From Sphingopyxis sp. (GTDB taxonomy: Bacteria; Pseudomonadota; Alphaproteobacteria; Sphingomonadales; Sphingomonadaceae): a stretch of DNA of 5,650 nucleotides. The notes beneath the pieces are model-generated. The model ran no database searches, was not told where the DNA came from, and saw only the letters and a list, made by a program, of their open reading frames with translations. The stretch lies in assembly GCA_013911715.1 (NCBI GenBank), contig JACEST010000135.1, positions 1 to 5,650 on the forward strand, given 5' to 3'. Numbering within the stretch: the stretch's first letter is position 1; each line of letters opens with the position of its first letter. Both the position numbers and the translations under genes were made by a program. Below, piece after piece: positions 1 through 5,650 of this stretch.

Positions 1-246
1 GCCATGGCGATGGCGCGGCCCGTCGTCGCCACTCCCGCCGCTGCCGTGGGGATTGACGCCGACCCAGGTACGCATTTGTGCGTTGCTGACAGCGCGCCTG
101 CGACGGCCGCCGCCATCACTGCGTTACTGGCCGACCCGGCGCGCGCTGAGGCGATGGGCGTCGCCGCCCGCCGGCGCATGATCGCCCGCTATGGCTGGGA
201 CGCACAGCTCGGCCCGCTGGCGGGCCATCTCGGCTTGGCGTCATGA
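1..246 (+). CDS. C-terminal end of a glycosyltransferase, likely the PEP-CTERM/XrtA-associated sugar transferase (partial)
   Basis: The frame is open from the first base of the window (codon 1 is GCC) to a TGA at 244-246, giving 81 residues of a gene that begins upstream. The segment reads like the end of a GT4-type (GT-B fold) glycosyltransferase. 'AMAMARPVVATPAAAVGID' matches the region after the sugar-nucleotide-binding Glu, where the donor-site loop is followed by PVVAT. 'ALLADPARAEAMGVAARRRMIARYGWDAQL' is the usual C-terminal helix that packs back on the N-terminal domain. The RYGWDAQLxPL ending and position directly before an exosortase point to the TIGR03087-type glycosyltransferase of XrtA loci; that assignment is from memory of the family. 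Its likely role is cytoplasmic transfer of a sugar to a growing exopolysaccharide repeat unit. The stop lies inside an ATGA overlap with the next gene, so translation of the two is probably coupled. Donor and acceptor cannot be read from this fragment. Confidence 0.85.
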   Translation, partial: AMAMARPVVATPAAAVGIDADPGTHLCVADSAPATAAAITALLADPARAEAMGVAARRRMIARYGWDAQLGPLAGHLGLAS

Positions 247-1109
247 CGCCTCCTGCCCATTGGCGCCGCCCGCTCGCGTTGCTTGCCTTGCTCTGGACGG
301 CCATAGCTGGGCTATTCGCGCGCGACATCGCGCATATGGTCGGCATCTGGTGGGTCAGCTCGACCTACAATCATATCCTGCTGATTCCCCCACTTATCAT
401 TTGGCTGGTCGCGGAACGAAGCGGCCTGATCGCGCCGCTGCGCCCGGACCCGTGGCGACCTGGTATCGCGCTGCTGGCTTGCGCTGCGATGGTCTGGTTG
501 TCCGGGCAGGCCAGCGACATCGCGCTGCTCCGCCACCTCGGCGTCGTTTTGATGCTGCAGTCCGCCGTCGCCGCCGCGCTCGGCCCGCTGCTGGTCCGCG
601 CGCTTTCTTTTCCAATGGCTTACGCGCTGTTTCTCGTGCCCTTTGGCGATGAAATCGTGCCGCTGTTTCAGCACCTGACGGCGCAACTGATGATGCCGTT
701 GCTGACGCTTGCCGGCATCCCCGCCAGCCTCGACGGCCTCTATATCACCACGCCAAGCGGCATATTTGTGGTGGCAGAGGCCTGCTCGGGCGTGATGTTC
801 CTCATCGCCATGGCGGCGTTCGCAATCCTGGCCGCACATCTGTGTTTCAAAAGCTGGCAGCGCCGCATCATATTTGTCGTCAGTGCGCTGCTGACCACCA
901 TCATTGCCAACGCCTTGCGCGCGTTCGGTACCATCGCCATCGCCGAGCAATACGGCCACCAATATGCGCGCGGCGTCGACCATCTCGTCTATGGCTGGGT
1001 TTTCTTTGCTGTCACGATCATCGCCGTGATGCTCGTGGCGCGCCGCTGGTTCGATCGCCCCGCGAACGACCCGGCGATAGATTTGACCCGTCTGACAGCA
1101 AATGGCTGA
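243..1109 (+). CDS. xrtA: Exosortase A family membrane transpeptidase (EpsH-like), without a fused EpsI domain
   Basis: This gene encodes 288 residues, very hydrophobic, with about eight predicted membrane spans by eye. Exosortases are inner-membrane cysteine transpeptidases that recognise and cut the C-terminal PEP-CTERM signal of exported proteins; they are usually encoded with exopolysaccharide genes. The expected catalytic residues are all visible: Cys181 in 'AEACSGVMFL', Arg226 in 'NALRAFG', and His247 in 'GVDHLVYGWVFF'. The 'FPMAYALFLVPFGDEIVPLFQ' stretch (residues about 123-143) is also typical. The ATG at 243 is favoured because it overlaps the upstream stop as ATGA and is followed at once by the first hydrophobic segment. 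The neighbours (glycosyltransferase before, TIGR03108-like amidotransferase after) fit the XrtA subtype. Oddly, the protein stops just after 'RRWFDRPANDPAIDLTRL'. In many sphingomonad XrtA proteins a similar linker leads into a C-terminal EpsI-like domain. Family confidence is high; the XrtA subtype is inferred mainly from context. Confidence 0.93.
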   Translation: MTPPAHWRRPLALLALLWTAIAGLFARDIAHMVGIWWVSSTYNHILLIPPLIIWLVAERSGLIAPLRPDPWRPGIALLACAAMVWLSGQASDIALLRHLGVVLMLQSAVAAALGPLLVRALSFPMAYALFLVPFGDEIVPLFQHLTAQLMMPLLTLAGIPASLDGLYITTPSGIFVVAEACSGVMFLIAMAAFAILAAHLCFKSWQRRIIFVVSALLTTIIANALRAFGTIAIAEQYGHQYARGVDHLVYGWVFFAVTIIAVMLVARRWFDRPANDPAIDLTRLTANG

Positions 1110-1141
1110 CCATTTGTCCAAAAGCCGCTAGGCGCACGATC

Positions 1142-3037
1142 ATGTGCGGGATTGCAGGCCTTTATCATCACGCCACTGCCAAGCCGGTCGATCCCGCGCG
1201 TGTCCGGGCAATGCTCGCGCCCATGGGTCACCGCGGCCCCGACGGCAGCGGCGTTTGGACCGGCCCCGGCGTCGGTTTTGGCCATTTGCGCCTTTCGGTC
1301 ATCGACCTAGAGGGAAGCGCACAGCCGATGCACAGCGACGACGAAGCCGTCACCATCAGCTACAACGGCGAAATCTATAATTTCCGCGAATTGCGCCGCG
1401 AACTCGAAGGGCGCGGTTATCAATTCCGCACGACGGGCGACACCGAAGTCATCATCGCGGCGTGGCGGCAATGGGGCGAGGGGTGCCTCGCGCGGCTGAA
1501 CGGCATGTTCGCCTTTGCGATCCATGATGCGCGTCGTGGTTGCCTGTTCCTCGCGCGCGACCGGCTGGGTGTGAAACCCCTGCATCTGGCTTGGCTCAGC
1601 GATGGTGCACTTGCCTTTGCCAGCGAGCTCAAGGGGCTGCTCGCGCACCCGCTGCTCCGCCGCGAAGCCCGGCTCAGCGCGGTCGAGGATTTCCTCGCGC
1701 TCGGCTATGTCCCCGACGACACCAGCATCGTCGCCGGCGTGCAAAAGCTTGCTGCGGGTCATTATCTCTTCATCGAACGCGGCAAGCCCGTGCCGCAGCC
1801 AGTCTGCTGGTGGCGCCCCGATTTCTCGCACCGAGTCAAGGCGAGCGAAGGCGAATGCGCCGAACAGCTCGTTCACCTGATGCGCACCGCCGTGCGCGAC
1901 CGCATGCTCGCCGATGTGCCTTTGGGTGCCTTCCTGTCAGGCGGGGTCGATAGCAGCAGCGTCGTCGCGCTGATGGCCGAGGCGAGCAGCAAGGCGGTCA
2001 AAACCTGCACCATCGGCTTCAACGAAGCATCGCTCGACGAAACCGCATACGCCCGGCAAATCGCCGACCGTTTCGCCACCGAACATCGCCAGCGCATCGT
2101 CGCCGCCGATGATTTCAGTCTGATCGACCGCATCGCCGACCATTTCGACGAACCCTTTGCCGATGCGAGCGCGCTGCCGACTTTTCGCGTGTGCGAATTG
2201 GCGCGTGAACAGGTCACGGTTGCCTTGTCCGGCGACGGTGCCGACGAAGCCTTCGCAGGCTATCGCCGCCATGTTTTCCAGCATCAGGAAGAACGGCTGC
2301 GCGGTTTCATCCCCGCCGCGCTGCGCCGCTCGCTGTTGGGCCCGCTCGCCCGAGTGTGGCCGCAGCTGGACTGGGCCCCGCGCCCCCTGCGCGCTCGCGC
2401 CACGCTCGCCAGTCTCGCGCGCGATGGTTCTACAGCTTATGCCGAAGCCGTCGGGGTCACCGCGCCGTTGCAGCGCGCGCGCCTGTTCAACGACGCCGCG
2501 CGCACCGCGCTGGGCGAGCATCGCTGCGAGGCGCGCTATTGGGAGGCAATGGCCGACGCTCCCGCGCGCGAACCGCTCGACCGCGCCCAATATGCCGACC
2601 TTAAAATCTGGCTGCCCGGCGATATTTTGACCAAGACTGACCGGATGAGCATGGCCGTCAGCCTTGAGGCGCGCGAGCCGCTGCTCGACTATCGCCTCGT
2701 CGAATTTGCCGCGACCCTCCCCGCATCGATGCGGGTCAGCGGCGGGCAGGGCAAAGCGATTTTGAAGCGCGCGATGGAACCATATTTGCCACGCGACATT
2801 CTCTACCGTCCCAAAATGGGATTCGTCACGCCGATCTCGGCCTGGTTTCGCGGCCCGCTGGCGCAAACCGCTCGCGCGCTCGCCACGTCATCCACCCTCG
2901 CCCGCTCGGGCTGGTTCGATATGGTGGAAGTTGGCCGCATCGTCGCTGCGCACCAATCGGGCCGCCGCGATCACGGCCGCACTATCTGGCAATTGCTGAT
3001 GCTGGAAAAGGCGTTGGTGAAGGTGTTTGGGCTCTAG
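1142..3037 (+). CDS. XrtA/PEP-CTERM system-associated amidotransferase (asparagine synthase B-like, glutamine-hydrolysing)
   Basis: A complete 631-residue protein with both domains of asparagine synthase B. The N-terminal class II glutaminase starts at Cys2 (MCGIAGLY), the nucleophile freed on Met removal. It has 'HRGPDGSG' at 30-37, 'HLRLSVID' at 48-55, 'NGEIYNF' at 75-81 and the Gly99-Asp100 pair. The C-terminal ATP-dependent synthetase domain has the PP-loop SGGVDSS at 266-272, 'SGDGADEAFAGY' at 363-374 and 'DILTKTDRMSMAVSLEAREPLLD' near 500-520. Length and position beside an exosortase match the TIGR03108-type 'exosortase A system-associated amidotransferase 1' rather than housekeeping AsnB. 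It probably transfers glutamine-derived ammonia to a carboxyl group, perhaps on an exopolysaccharide sugar acid; the substrate is unknown. The frame is open upstream into the exosortase gene, but only ATG 1142 puts the catalytic Cys at position 2. No strong ribosome binding site is seen; the gene follows the exosortase stop by 32 bp and is probably co-transcribed. Confidence 0.93.
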   Translation: MCGIAGLYHHATAKPVDPARVRAMLAPMGHRGPDGSGVWTGPGVGFGHLRLSVIDLEGSAQPMHSDDEAVTISYNGEIYNFRELRRELEGRGYQFRTTGDTEVIIAAWRQWGEGCLARLNGMFAFAIHDARRGCLFLARDRLGVKPLHLAWLSDGALAFASELKGLLAHPLLRREARLSAVEDFLALGYVPDDTSIVAGVQKLAAGHYLFIERGKPVPQPVCWWRPDFSHRVKASEGECAEQLVHLMRTAVRDRMLADVPLGAFLSGGVDSSSVVALMAEASSKAVKTCTIGFNEASLDETAYARQIADRFATEHRQRIVAADDFSLIDRIADHFDEPFADASALPTFRVCELAREQVTVALSGDGADEAFAGYRRHVFQHQEERLRGFIPAALRRSLLGPLARVWPQLDWAPRPLRARATLASLARDGSTAYAEAVGVTAPLQRARLFNDAARTALGEHRCEARYWEAMADAPAREPLDRAQYADLKIWLPGDILTKTDRMSMAVSLEAREPLLDYRLVEFAATLPASMRVSGGQGKAILKRAMEPYLPRDILYRPKMGFVTPISAWFRGPLAQTARALATSSTLARSGWFDMVEVGRIVAAHQSGRRDHGRTIWQLLMLEKALVKVFGL

Positions 3038-3040
3038 AAC

Positions 3041-3210
3041 GTCCTCCCCTTCAGGGGAGGACCAGCGAGACTTGCGACCCCGGACTTGATCCGGGGCGCT
3101 AGCCGCAGCAGGAGGGGTTTGTCGGCCTTGCGTTATGCCGTGCGACCCCTCCCGCTGCAACTAGGCAGCAAGCTGCCAAGTTTCGCTGGCCCTCCCCTGA
3201 AGGGGAGGGC
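3041..3210. repeat. Composite inverted-repeat element (two head-to-head REP-like units) filling the 3038-3262 gap
   Basis: Two related units face each other: 3041-3118 and, reverse-complemented, 3210-3145, separated by a 26-nt spacer (3119-3144). Each begins with a 9-bp-stem hairpin: 3041-3049/3054-3062 with loop TTCA, and 3189-3197/3202-3210 with loop TGAA. Both contain the core CCTCCCC...GGGGAGG. Next comes a conserved CCAGCGA(G/A)ACTTG block, then a variable hairpin, then CTAG(CC/TT)GCAGC(A/G)GGAGGGGT. The variable hairpin is CCCCGGACTTGATCCGGGG in the left unit and is built on GGCAGC-AA-GCTGCC (3164-3177) in the right. I recognise the building blocks as dispersed intergenic repeats of sphingomonads; the pairing resembles a BIME-like arrangement or a small non-autonomous element. 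No coding sequence is evident inside. It could fold in RNA and affect the 3' end of the upstream transcript, but no T-tract follows the hairpins, so it is not a classical intrinsic terminator. No obvious promoter is seen in the remaining bases up to 3262. Confidence 0.85.
3078..3096. repeat. CCCCGGA-CTTGA-TCCGGGG palindromic repeat unit
   Basis: A perfect 7-bp stem with a 5-nt loop, nested in the left half of the larger inverted element. I recall this palindrome as a very widespread intergenic repeat across alphaproteobacteria. The right unit carries a different hairpin at the matching place, which suggests this is an exchangeable insert rather than part of the conserved frame of the element. 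Confidence 0.8.
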
Positions 3211-3262
3211 GTAAAGCAGCTCGCCCACCCGATCTTAACCCCTCGCCGCTACGCTGCCGCCC

Positions 3263-4513
3263 ATGATTTACCACCGCGCCATTCGCAGCAGCGAGCATGG
3301 TCCGCTCGGCGCGGGCGTTGTCGATCCGCTGGCGCTCAGCCCCGCATTTGCCGCGCAGTGGGACGCGCTCGCGCTCCATGCCAGCGAGCCCAATGCCTTT
3401 GCCGAACGCTGGTGCCTCGCCCCGGCGCTGCAATTGCTCGACCCGCATCGCCGCGCCAGACTTATCGCGGTCGAGGCGGCAGGTGAGCTGATCGGCCTGC
3501 TGCCGCTCACCACTGTCACCCGCTATGGCCCGGTCCCGCTGCGCCACAGTAGCAACTGGGCGCACCCCAATCATTTCCACGGCGCGCCTTTGGTCAGGGC
3601 AGGGCATGAACTGCCCTTCTGGCAAGCGCTGCTTGGCTGGTGCGACAGCGCGCCCGGCGGCGGAGCGCTGCTCCAGCTTCAGCGCCTGACCGAGAACGGC
3701 CCGCTGCACCGCGCACTCACCGACGCACTCGCTTTGCGCGGCCAGTCCAGTACCGCGCCGGTCCACCGCGAAACCCGCGCACTGCTGCAATCCGGCCTCA
3801 CGCCAGCGGCCTATTGGGACGCCGCCGTCCGCCCCAAAAAGCGCAAGGAACTGCGCCGCCAAGCTGCGCGCCTGTCCGAAAGCGGCGCCCTCTTATTTCG
3901 CCACTGGCAACCCGGTGAGGTCACCGCCCCGTGGCTCGACGCTTTCCTTGCCCTTGAAGCGCAGGGGTGGAAGGGACAGGCAGGCAGCGCGCTCGCCAGC
4001 AACCCTGCGACACAGGCTTGGGCACGCACCATCATCCTCGCCGCCGCGCAGGCAGGCCGCCTCGACATGCGCATGCTGGCTCAGGATGGCGCGCCCATCG
4101 CCATGCTCATCAACTTCGTCTGCCCGCCCGGCGGCTTCGCGTTCAAAACCGCCTATGCCGAGGATTTGGCGCGCTTCTCGCCCGGTGTGCTTCTCCAACA
4201 GGCCAACCTTGGCCTGCTCGATCACCCCGACCTCGACTGGGTCGACAGTTGCGCCGCGCCCGGCCATCCGATGATCGACAGCATCTGGCGCGAACGCCGC
4301 ACGCTGGTGTGGGTCAACGCCGCCGTGGGAGGCCGGTTCCAGCGCCTCCAATATGCCGCGCTCACCCGCGCCGAGGCGGCATGGCGCAAATTGCGTGCAA
4401 AAAGCGTCCGTGCTCCGGCGCAGGCCGGAGCATTGGCAGACGAGAGCTGTTCATTGACCCCAAAACTCCGGCCTGCGCCGGAGCACAGACTTGGGCTGGA
4501 TATTAATCCATGA
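3263..4513 (+). CDS. GNAT-superfamily acyltransferase of the CelD/BcsL/FemAB-like type
   Basis: A 416-residue, probably cytoplasmic protein with no signal peptide. It resembles the Acetyltransf_6 (PF13480) group used in polysaccharide and lipid modification. 'AVEAAGELIGLLPLTTVTRYG' (about 72-92) is the first GNAT-like beta pair. 'AAVRPKKRKELRRQAARLSESGALLFRHW' (about 187-215) is the typical basic helix followed by a strand. 'FLALEAQGWKGQAGSAL' (about 228-244) matches the E-x-x-x-WKG signature. 'ARTIILAAAQAGRLDMRMLAQDGAPIAMLINFVCPPGGFAFKTAYAEDLARFSPGVLLQQANL' carries the core GNAT strand, the KTAYDE-like motif and the SPG acyl-CoA site. The ATG at 3263 is the only plausible start in frame, though no Shine-Dalgarno sequence precedes it. 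The last ~35 residues (from about Arg383) are largely encoded by an inverted repeat pair and look unconserved. The stop overlaps the next start as ATGA, so the two products are probably made together. Acyl donor and acceptor are unknown; the family is clear, the exact role is not. Confidence 0.85.
   Translation: MIYHRAIRSSEHGPLGAGVVDPLALSPAFAAQWDALALHASEPNAFAERWCLAPALQLLDPHRRARLIAVEAAGELIGLLPLTTVTRYGPVPLRHSSNWAHPNHFHGAPLVRAGHELPFWQALLGWCDSAPGGGALLQLQRLTENGPLHRALTDALALRGQSSTAPVHRETRALLQSGLTPAAYWDAAVRPKKRKELRRQAARLSESGALLFRHWQPGEVTAPWLDAFLALEAQGWKGQAGSALASNPATQAWARTIILAAAQAGRLDMRMLAQDGAPIAMLINFVCPPGGFAFKTAYAEDLARFSPGVLLQQANLGLLDHPDLDWVDSCAAPGHPMIDSIWRERRTLVWVNAAVGGRFQRLQYAALTRAEAAWRKLRAKSVRAPAQAGALADESCSLTPKLRPAPEHRLGLDINP
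4410..4486. repeat. Perfect 21-bp inverted repeat pair inside the 3' end of the acyltransferase gene
   Basis: Positions 4410-4430 and 4466-4486 are exact reverse complements (21 of 21 bases), separated by 35 nt. Each arm contains the shorter imperfect palindrome CTCCGGCGCAGGCCGGAG, or its complement, which I recall as a dispersed sphingomonad repeat. The pair is translated as part of the upstream protein: the left arm gives 'RAPAQAGA' and the right arm 'LRPAPEH'. In mRNA the arms could form a long, very stable stem about 25 nt before the start codon of the next gene, so it might affect downstream translation or RNA stability. That effect is inferred. Confidence 0.9.
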
Positions 4514-5367
4514 CCAAACACACCCCCATCACCCGCGCGATCTTCGACGAGCACGCGCGCGCCGATTTCGCTGCCCTCTATCCCGAAACCCCCGGCCCGC
4601 TGCGCCACAATCTGGCAACCCACCCGCTGCTCACCCTCGACGCGCTCGCCACCCTTGGCGAAGCGCTTGGTCCGGCCAGCGTCGAATATAACCCCAGCCT
4701 GCTGCCCGTCGGCATCATGCCCGAAGACATCCCCAACAGCCCGCTGACCATCGCCGAGACCATCCGCACCATCGCGCAAAACCAAAGCTGGGCGGTGCTC
4801 AAAAATATCGAAGCCGTGCCCGCCTATCGCTCGCTGCTGCTCGACCTGCTCGGCGAACTCGCCGCCACGGTTGCACCGCGCACGGGGCCGATGCTCAGCC
4901 CGCAAGGCTTCATCTTCATATCCTCGCCGCGCTCGATCACGCCCTATCATTTCGACCCCGAACATAATCTGCTGCTGAACATCTGGGGCGACAAGGTGAT
5001 GCACGTCTGGCCCGCCGGCGATGAACGCTTTGCCCCCGCCGCCGAACATGAACGCTACCATGTAGGAGGCCACCGCAACCTGCCATGGGACGATGGCTTT
5101 CAAGGCCAGCAGCTAAGCGTCCCCCTCGGCCCCGGCGACGCCGTCCATATGCCGGTCATGGCCCCCCACTATGTCGAAGTCGGCGCCGCCCCAGCGCTGT
5201 CGCTCAGTATCACCTGGCGCAGCGAATGGAGCTACCGCGAAGCCGAGGCACATGCCGCGAACCGGTGGCTGCGCCGGTGGGGGCTGAATATGGGTATGCC
5301 GCCAAGGTGGCCGGAACATGCAAGGGTGCGGTCAACGCTGTGGCGGGCGGTGCGGCGGTTCTCTTAG
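4510..5367 (+). CDS. Cupin_8 / JmjC-like protein, putative Fe(II)/2-oxoglutarate-dependent oxygenase
   Basis: A 285-residue protein with a double-stranded beta-helix fold of the cupin_8 (FIH/JmjC-like) type. The metal site is visible as His147-x-Asp149 in 'ITPYHFDPEHNLLLNIWGDKVMHVWP', with the distal ligand probably His220 in 'GDAVHMPVMAPHYVEVG'; the ending 'ALSLSITWRSEW' is the usual final strand pair. Lys162 or a nearby residue could hold 2-oxoglutarate. The N-terminal ~100 residues resemble the helical lead-in of bacterial family members, with 'NQSWAVLKNIE' just before the core. Homologues are sometimes labelled 'transcription factor jumonji' or 'transcriptional regulator', but no DNA-binding domain is visible and a hydroxylase role is more likely. 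ATG 4510 overlaps the upstream acyltransferase stop (ATGA), implying coupled translation. There is only a weak SD-like TGGA before it. Substrate is unknown; the pairing suggests that both enzymes act on the same molecule. The family is fairly certain, the activity is inferred. Confidence 0.82.
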   Translation: MTKHTPITRAIFDEHARADFAALYPETPGPLRHNLATHPLLTLDALATLGEALGPASVEYNPSLLPVGIMPEDIPNSPLTIAETIRTIAQNQSWAVLKNIEAVPAYRSLLLDLLGELAATVAPRTGPMLSPQGFIFISSPRSITPYHFDPEHNLLLNIWGDKVMHVWPAGDERFAPAAEHERYHVGGHRNLPWDDGFQGQQLSVPLGPGDAVHMPVMAPHYVEVGAAPALSLSITWRSEWSYREAEAHAANRWLRRWGLNMGMPPRWPEHARVRSTLWRAVRRFS

Positions 5368-5369
5368 AT

Positions 5370-5410
5370 CCTCCCCGGAACGGGGAGGTGGCGCGAAGCG
5401 ACGGAGGGGC
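5370..5410. repeat. Intergenic palindromic repeat, CCTCCCCG-GAA-CGGGGAGG plus conserved flank
   Basis: An 8-bp perfect stem (5370-5377/5381-5388) with a GAA loop starts two bases after the upstream stop codon. It is followed by TGGCGCGAAGCGACGGAGGGGC, a flank of which I recall the GCGAAGCGACGGAGGGG portion as accompanying this palindrome widely in sphingomonads. The CCTCCCC/GGGGAGG core and the closing GGAGGGG match the units at 3041-3210, so these are relatives. No T-run follows the stem, so it is not a standard intrinsic terminator, although it may protect the 3' end of the transcript. Confidence 0.8.
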
Positions 5411-5650
5411 CGGGTGCGGCAGAGCGCAGAGTATCAACGTTGCGCCATCCCGACAATGCGCCCCCGCCACCCCATTGACACTGCGAAGTTTCAAAGACAG
5501 CTTGCTTCCTCAGCAAGTGACGCAACGATGCTAGATACGCATAAGCTTTTCAAGGGGTTGACAATGAAGATAGCGAAAAAAACGCATGACCGGCTAGTCA
5601 CCTGGAACTGAAGTTCATTATATAATATATTGATGCCTTCTATGGTAGGA
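5411..5650. other. Gene-poor right edge with a shift to AT-richer sequence
   Basis: No well-supported gene is seen here. The first ~70 bases keep the GC-rich character of the window. From about 5485 the sequence becomes clearly richer in A and T, ending in the run ATTATATAATATATTGATG. A 6-bp hairpin, CTTGCT-TCCTC-AGCAAG, lies at 5501-5517, and a 10-bp perfect palindrome, ATTATATAAT, at 5617-5626. Two TTGACA hexamers occur (5475-5480 and 5558-5563), but neither has a convincing -10 element at normal spacing. The change in composition may mark the start of a different, possibly acquired, region or simply a promoter-bearing gap before the next gene beyond the window. Confidence 0.5.
5564..5611 (+). 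CDS. Doubtful 15-residue mini-ORF, or the start of a gene broken by an in-frame stop
   Basis: The ORF starts at ATG 5564, six bases after an AAGGGG Shine-Dalgarno-like sequence (5552-5557), and encodes MKIAKKTHDRLVTWN before TGA. This is one of the better-placed ribosome binding sites in the window. The codons (ATA, AAA, CTA) are unlike those of the GC-rich neighbours. The same frame stays open after the TGA to the end of the window (SSLYNILMPSMVG). It could therefore be a leader peptide, the N-terminus of a decayed gene, or chance. An alternative in-frame start at 5528 lacks a good binding site. I do not recognise the product. Confidence 0.2.
   Translation: MKIAKKTHDRLVTWN

Noticed and set aside
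312..1121. Long open frame on the minus strand opposite the exosortase (also 1937-2866 and 4222-5103)
   Set aside because: The translations are rich in Arg, Gln, Gly and His with no recognisable motifs and lie opposite clear genes. High GC content makes such antisense frames common.
842..1141. N-terminal extension of the amidotransferase by 100 codons into the exosortase gene
   Set aside because: The extension translates to low-complexity Arg/His/Cys-rich sequence, overlaps a well-supported gene, and would bury the catalytic Cys that must follow the initiator Met.
1110..1141. Remnant of an EpsI coding sequence between the exosortase and amidotransferase genes
   Set aside because: Only 32 bp are present and no frame gives recognisable EpsI residues; any deletion would be essentially complete.
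3041..3062. Intrinsic terminator after the amidotransferase gene
   Set aside because: The hairpin is strong but has no following T-run, and the same structure recurs as a dispersed repeat; it may still affect transcript ends.
3038..3262. CRISPR array or small RNA gene in the intergenic gap
   Set aside because: There are no regularly spaced direct repeats; the structure is explained by two inverted units, and I see no promoter to support a separate RNA.
5475..5503. Sigma-70 promoter from TTGACA at 5475-5480
   Set aside because: At 16-18 bp spacing the sequence (around CAGCTT) does not resemble TATAAT.
5558..5626. Promoter from TTGACA (5558-5563) with TATAAT (5621-5626)
   Set aside because: The spacing is 57 bp, far outside the range for one promoter, and no good -35 lies 17 bp before the TATAAT.

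Overview
The window is GC-rich DNA, apparently from an alphaproteobacterium and most likely a sphingomonad (order Sphingomonadales). The evidence is the high-GC codon use, the composition of the exosortase A / exopolysaccharide genes, and intergenic palindromes (CCTCCCC...GGGGAGG, CCCCGGACTTGATCCGGGG, CTCCGGCGCAGGCCGGAG) of kinds I recall as dispersed repeats in that group. All convincing genes lie on the + strand.

Layout: (1) positions 1-3037 look like the end of a PEP-CTERM/exosortase A (XrtA) exopolysaccharide locus. It holds the C-terminal end of a glycosyltransferase, a membrane exosortase that starts in an ATGA overlap with it, and, 32 bp further on, a full-length asparagine-synthase-like amidotransferase. 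(2) Positions 3038-3262 are a non-coding gap almost filled by a composite inverted repeat of about 170 bp. (3) Positions 3263-5367 hold a tightly coupled pair: a CelD/FemAB-like GNAT acyltransferase and a cupin_8/JmjC-like putative Fe(II)/2-oxoglutarate oxygenase, again joined by an ATGA overlap. The last ~35 residues of the acyltransferase are largely encoded by an inverted pair of dispersed repeats. (4) Positions 5368-5650 carry another palindromic repeat and then an abrupt change to AT-richer sequence with a doubtful mini-ORF at the edge.

Working together: the glycosyltransferase and amidotransferase would act in synthesis or modification of a surface polysaccharide. The exosortase would process proteins bearing a C-terminal PEP-CTERM sorting signal; none is encoded here. 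The acyltransferase/oxygenase pair could modify a polysaccharide, lipid or peptide, but the sequence does not reveal the substrate. The points most worth a second look are the exosortase that stops where an EpsI domain would be expected, the repeat-derived tail of the acyltransferase, the bipartite inverted repeat, and the base-composition break at the right edge. I see no clear evidence for a wholly new system; the acyltransferase/oxygenase pair is the least characterised part.
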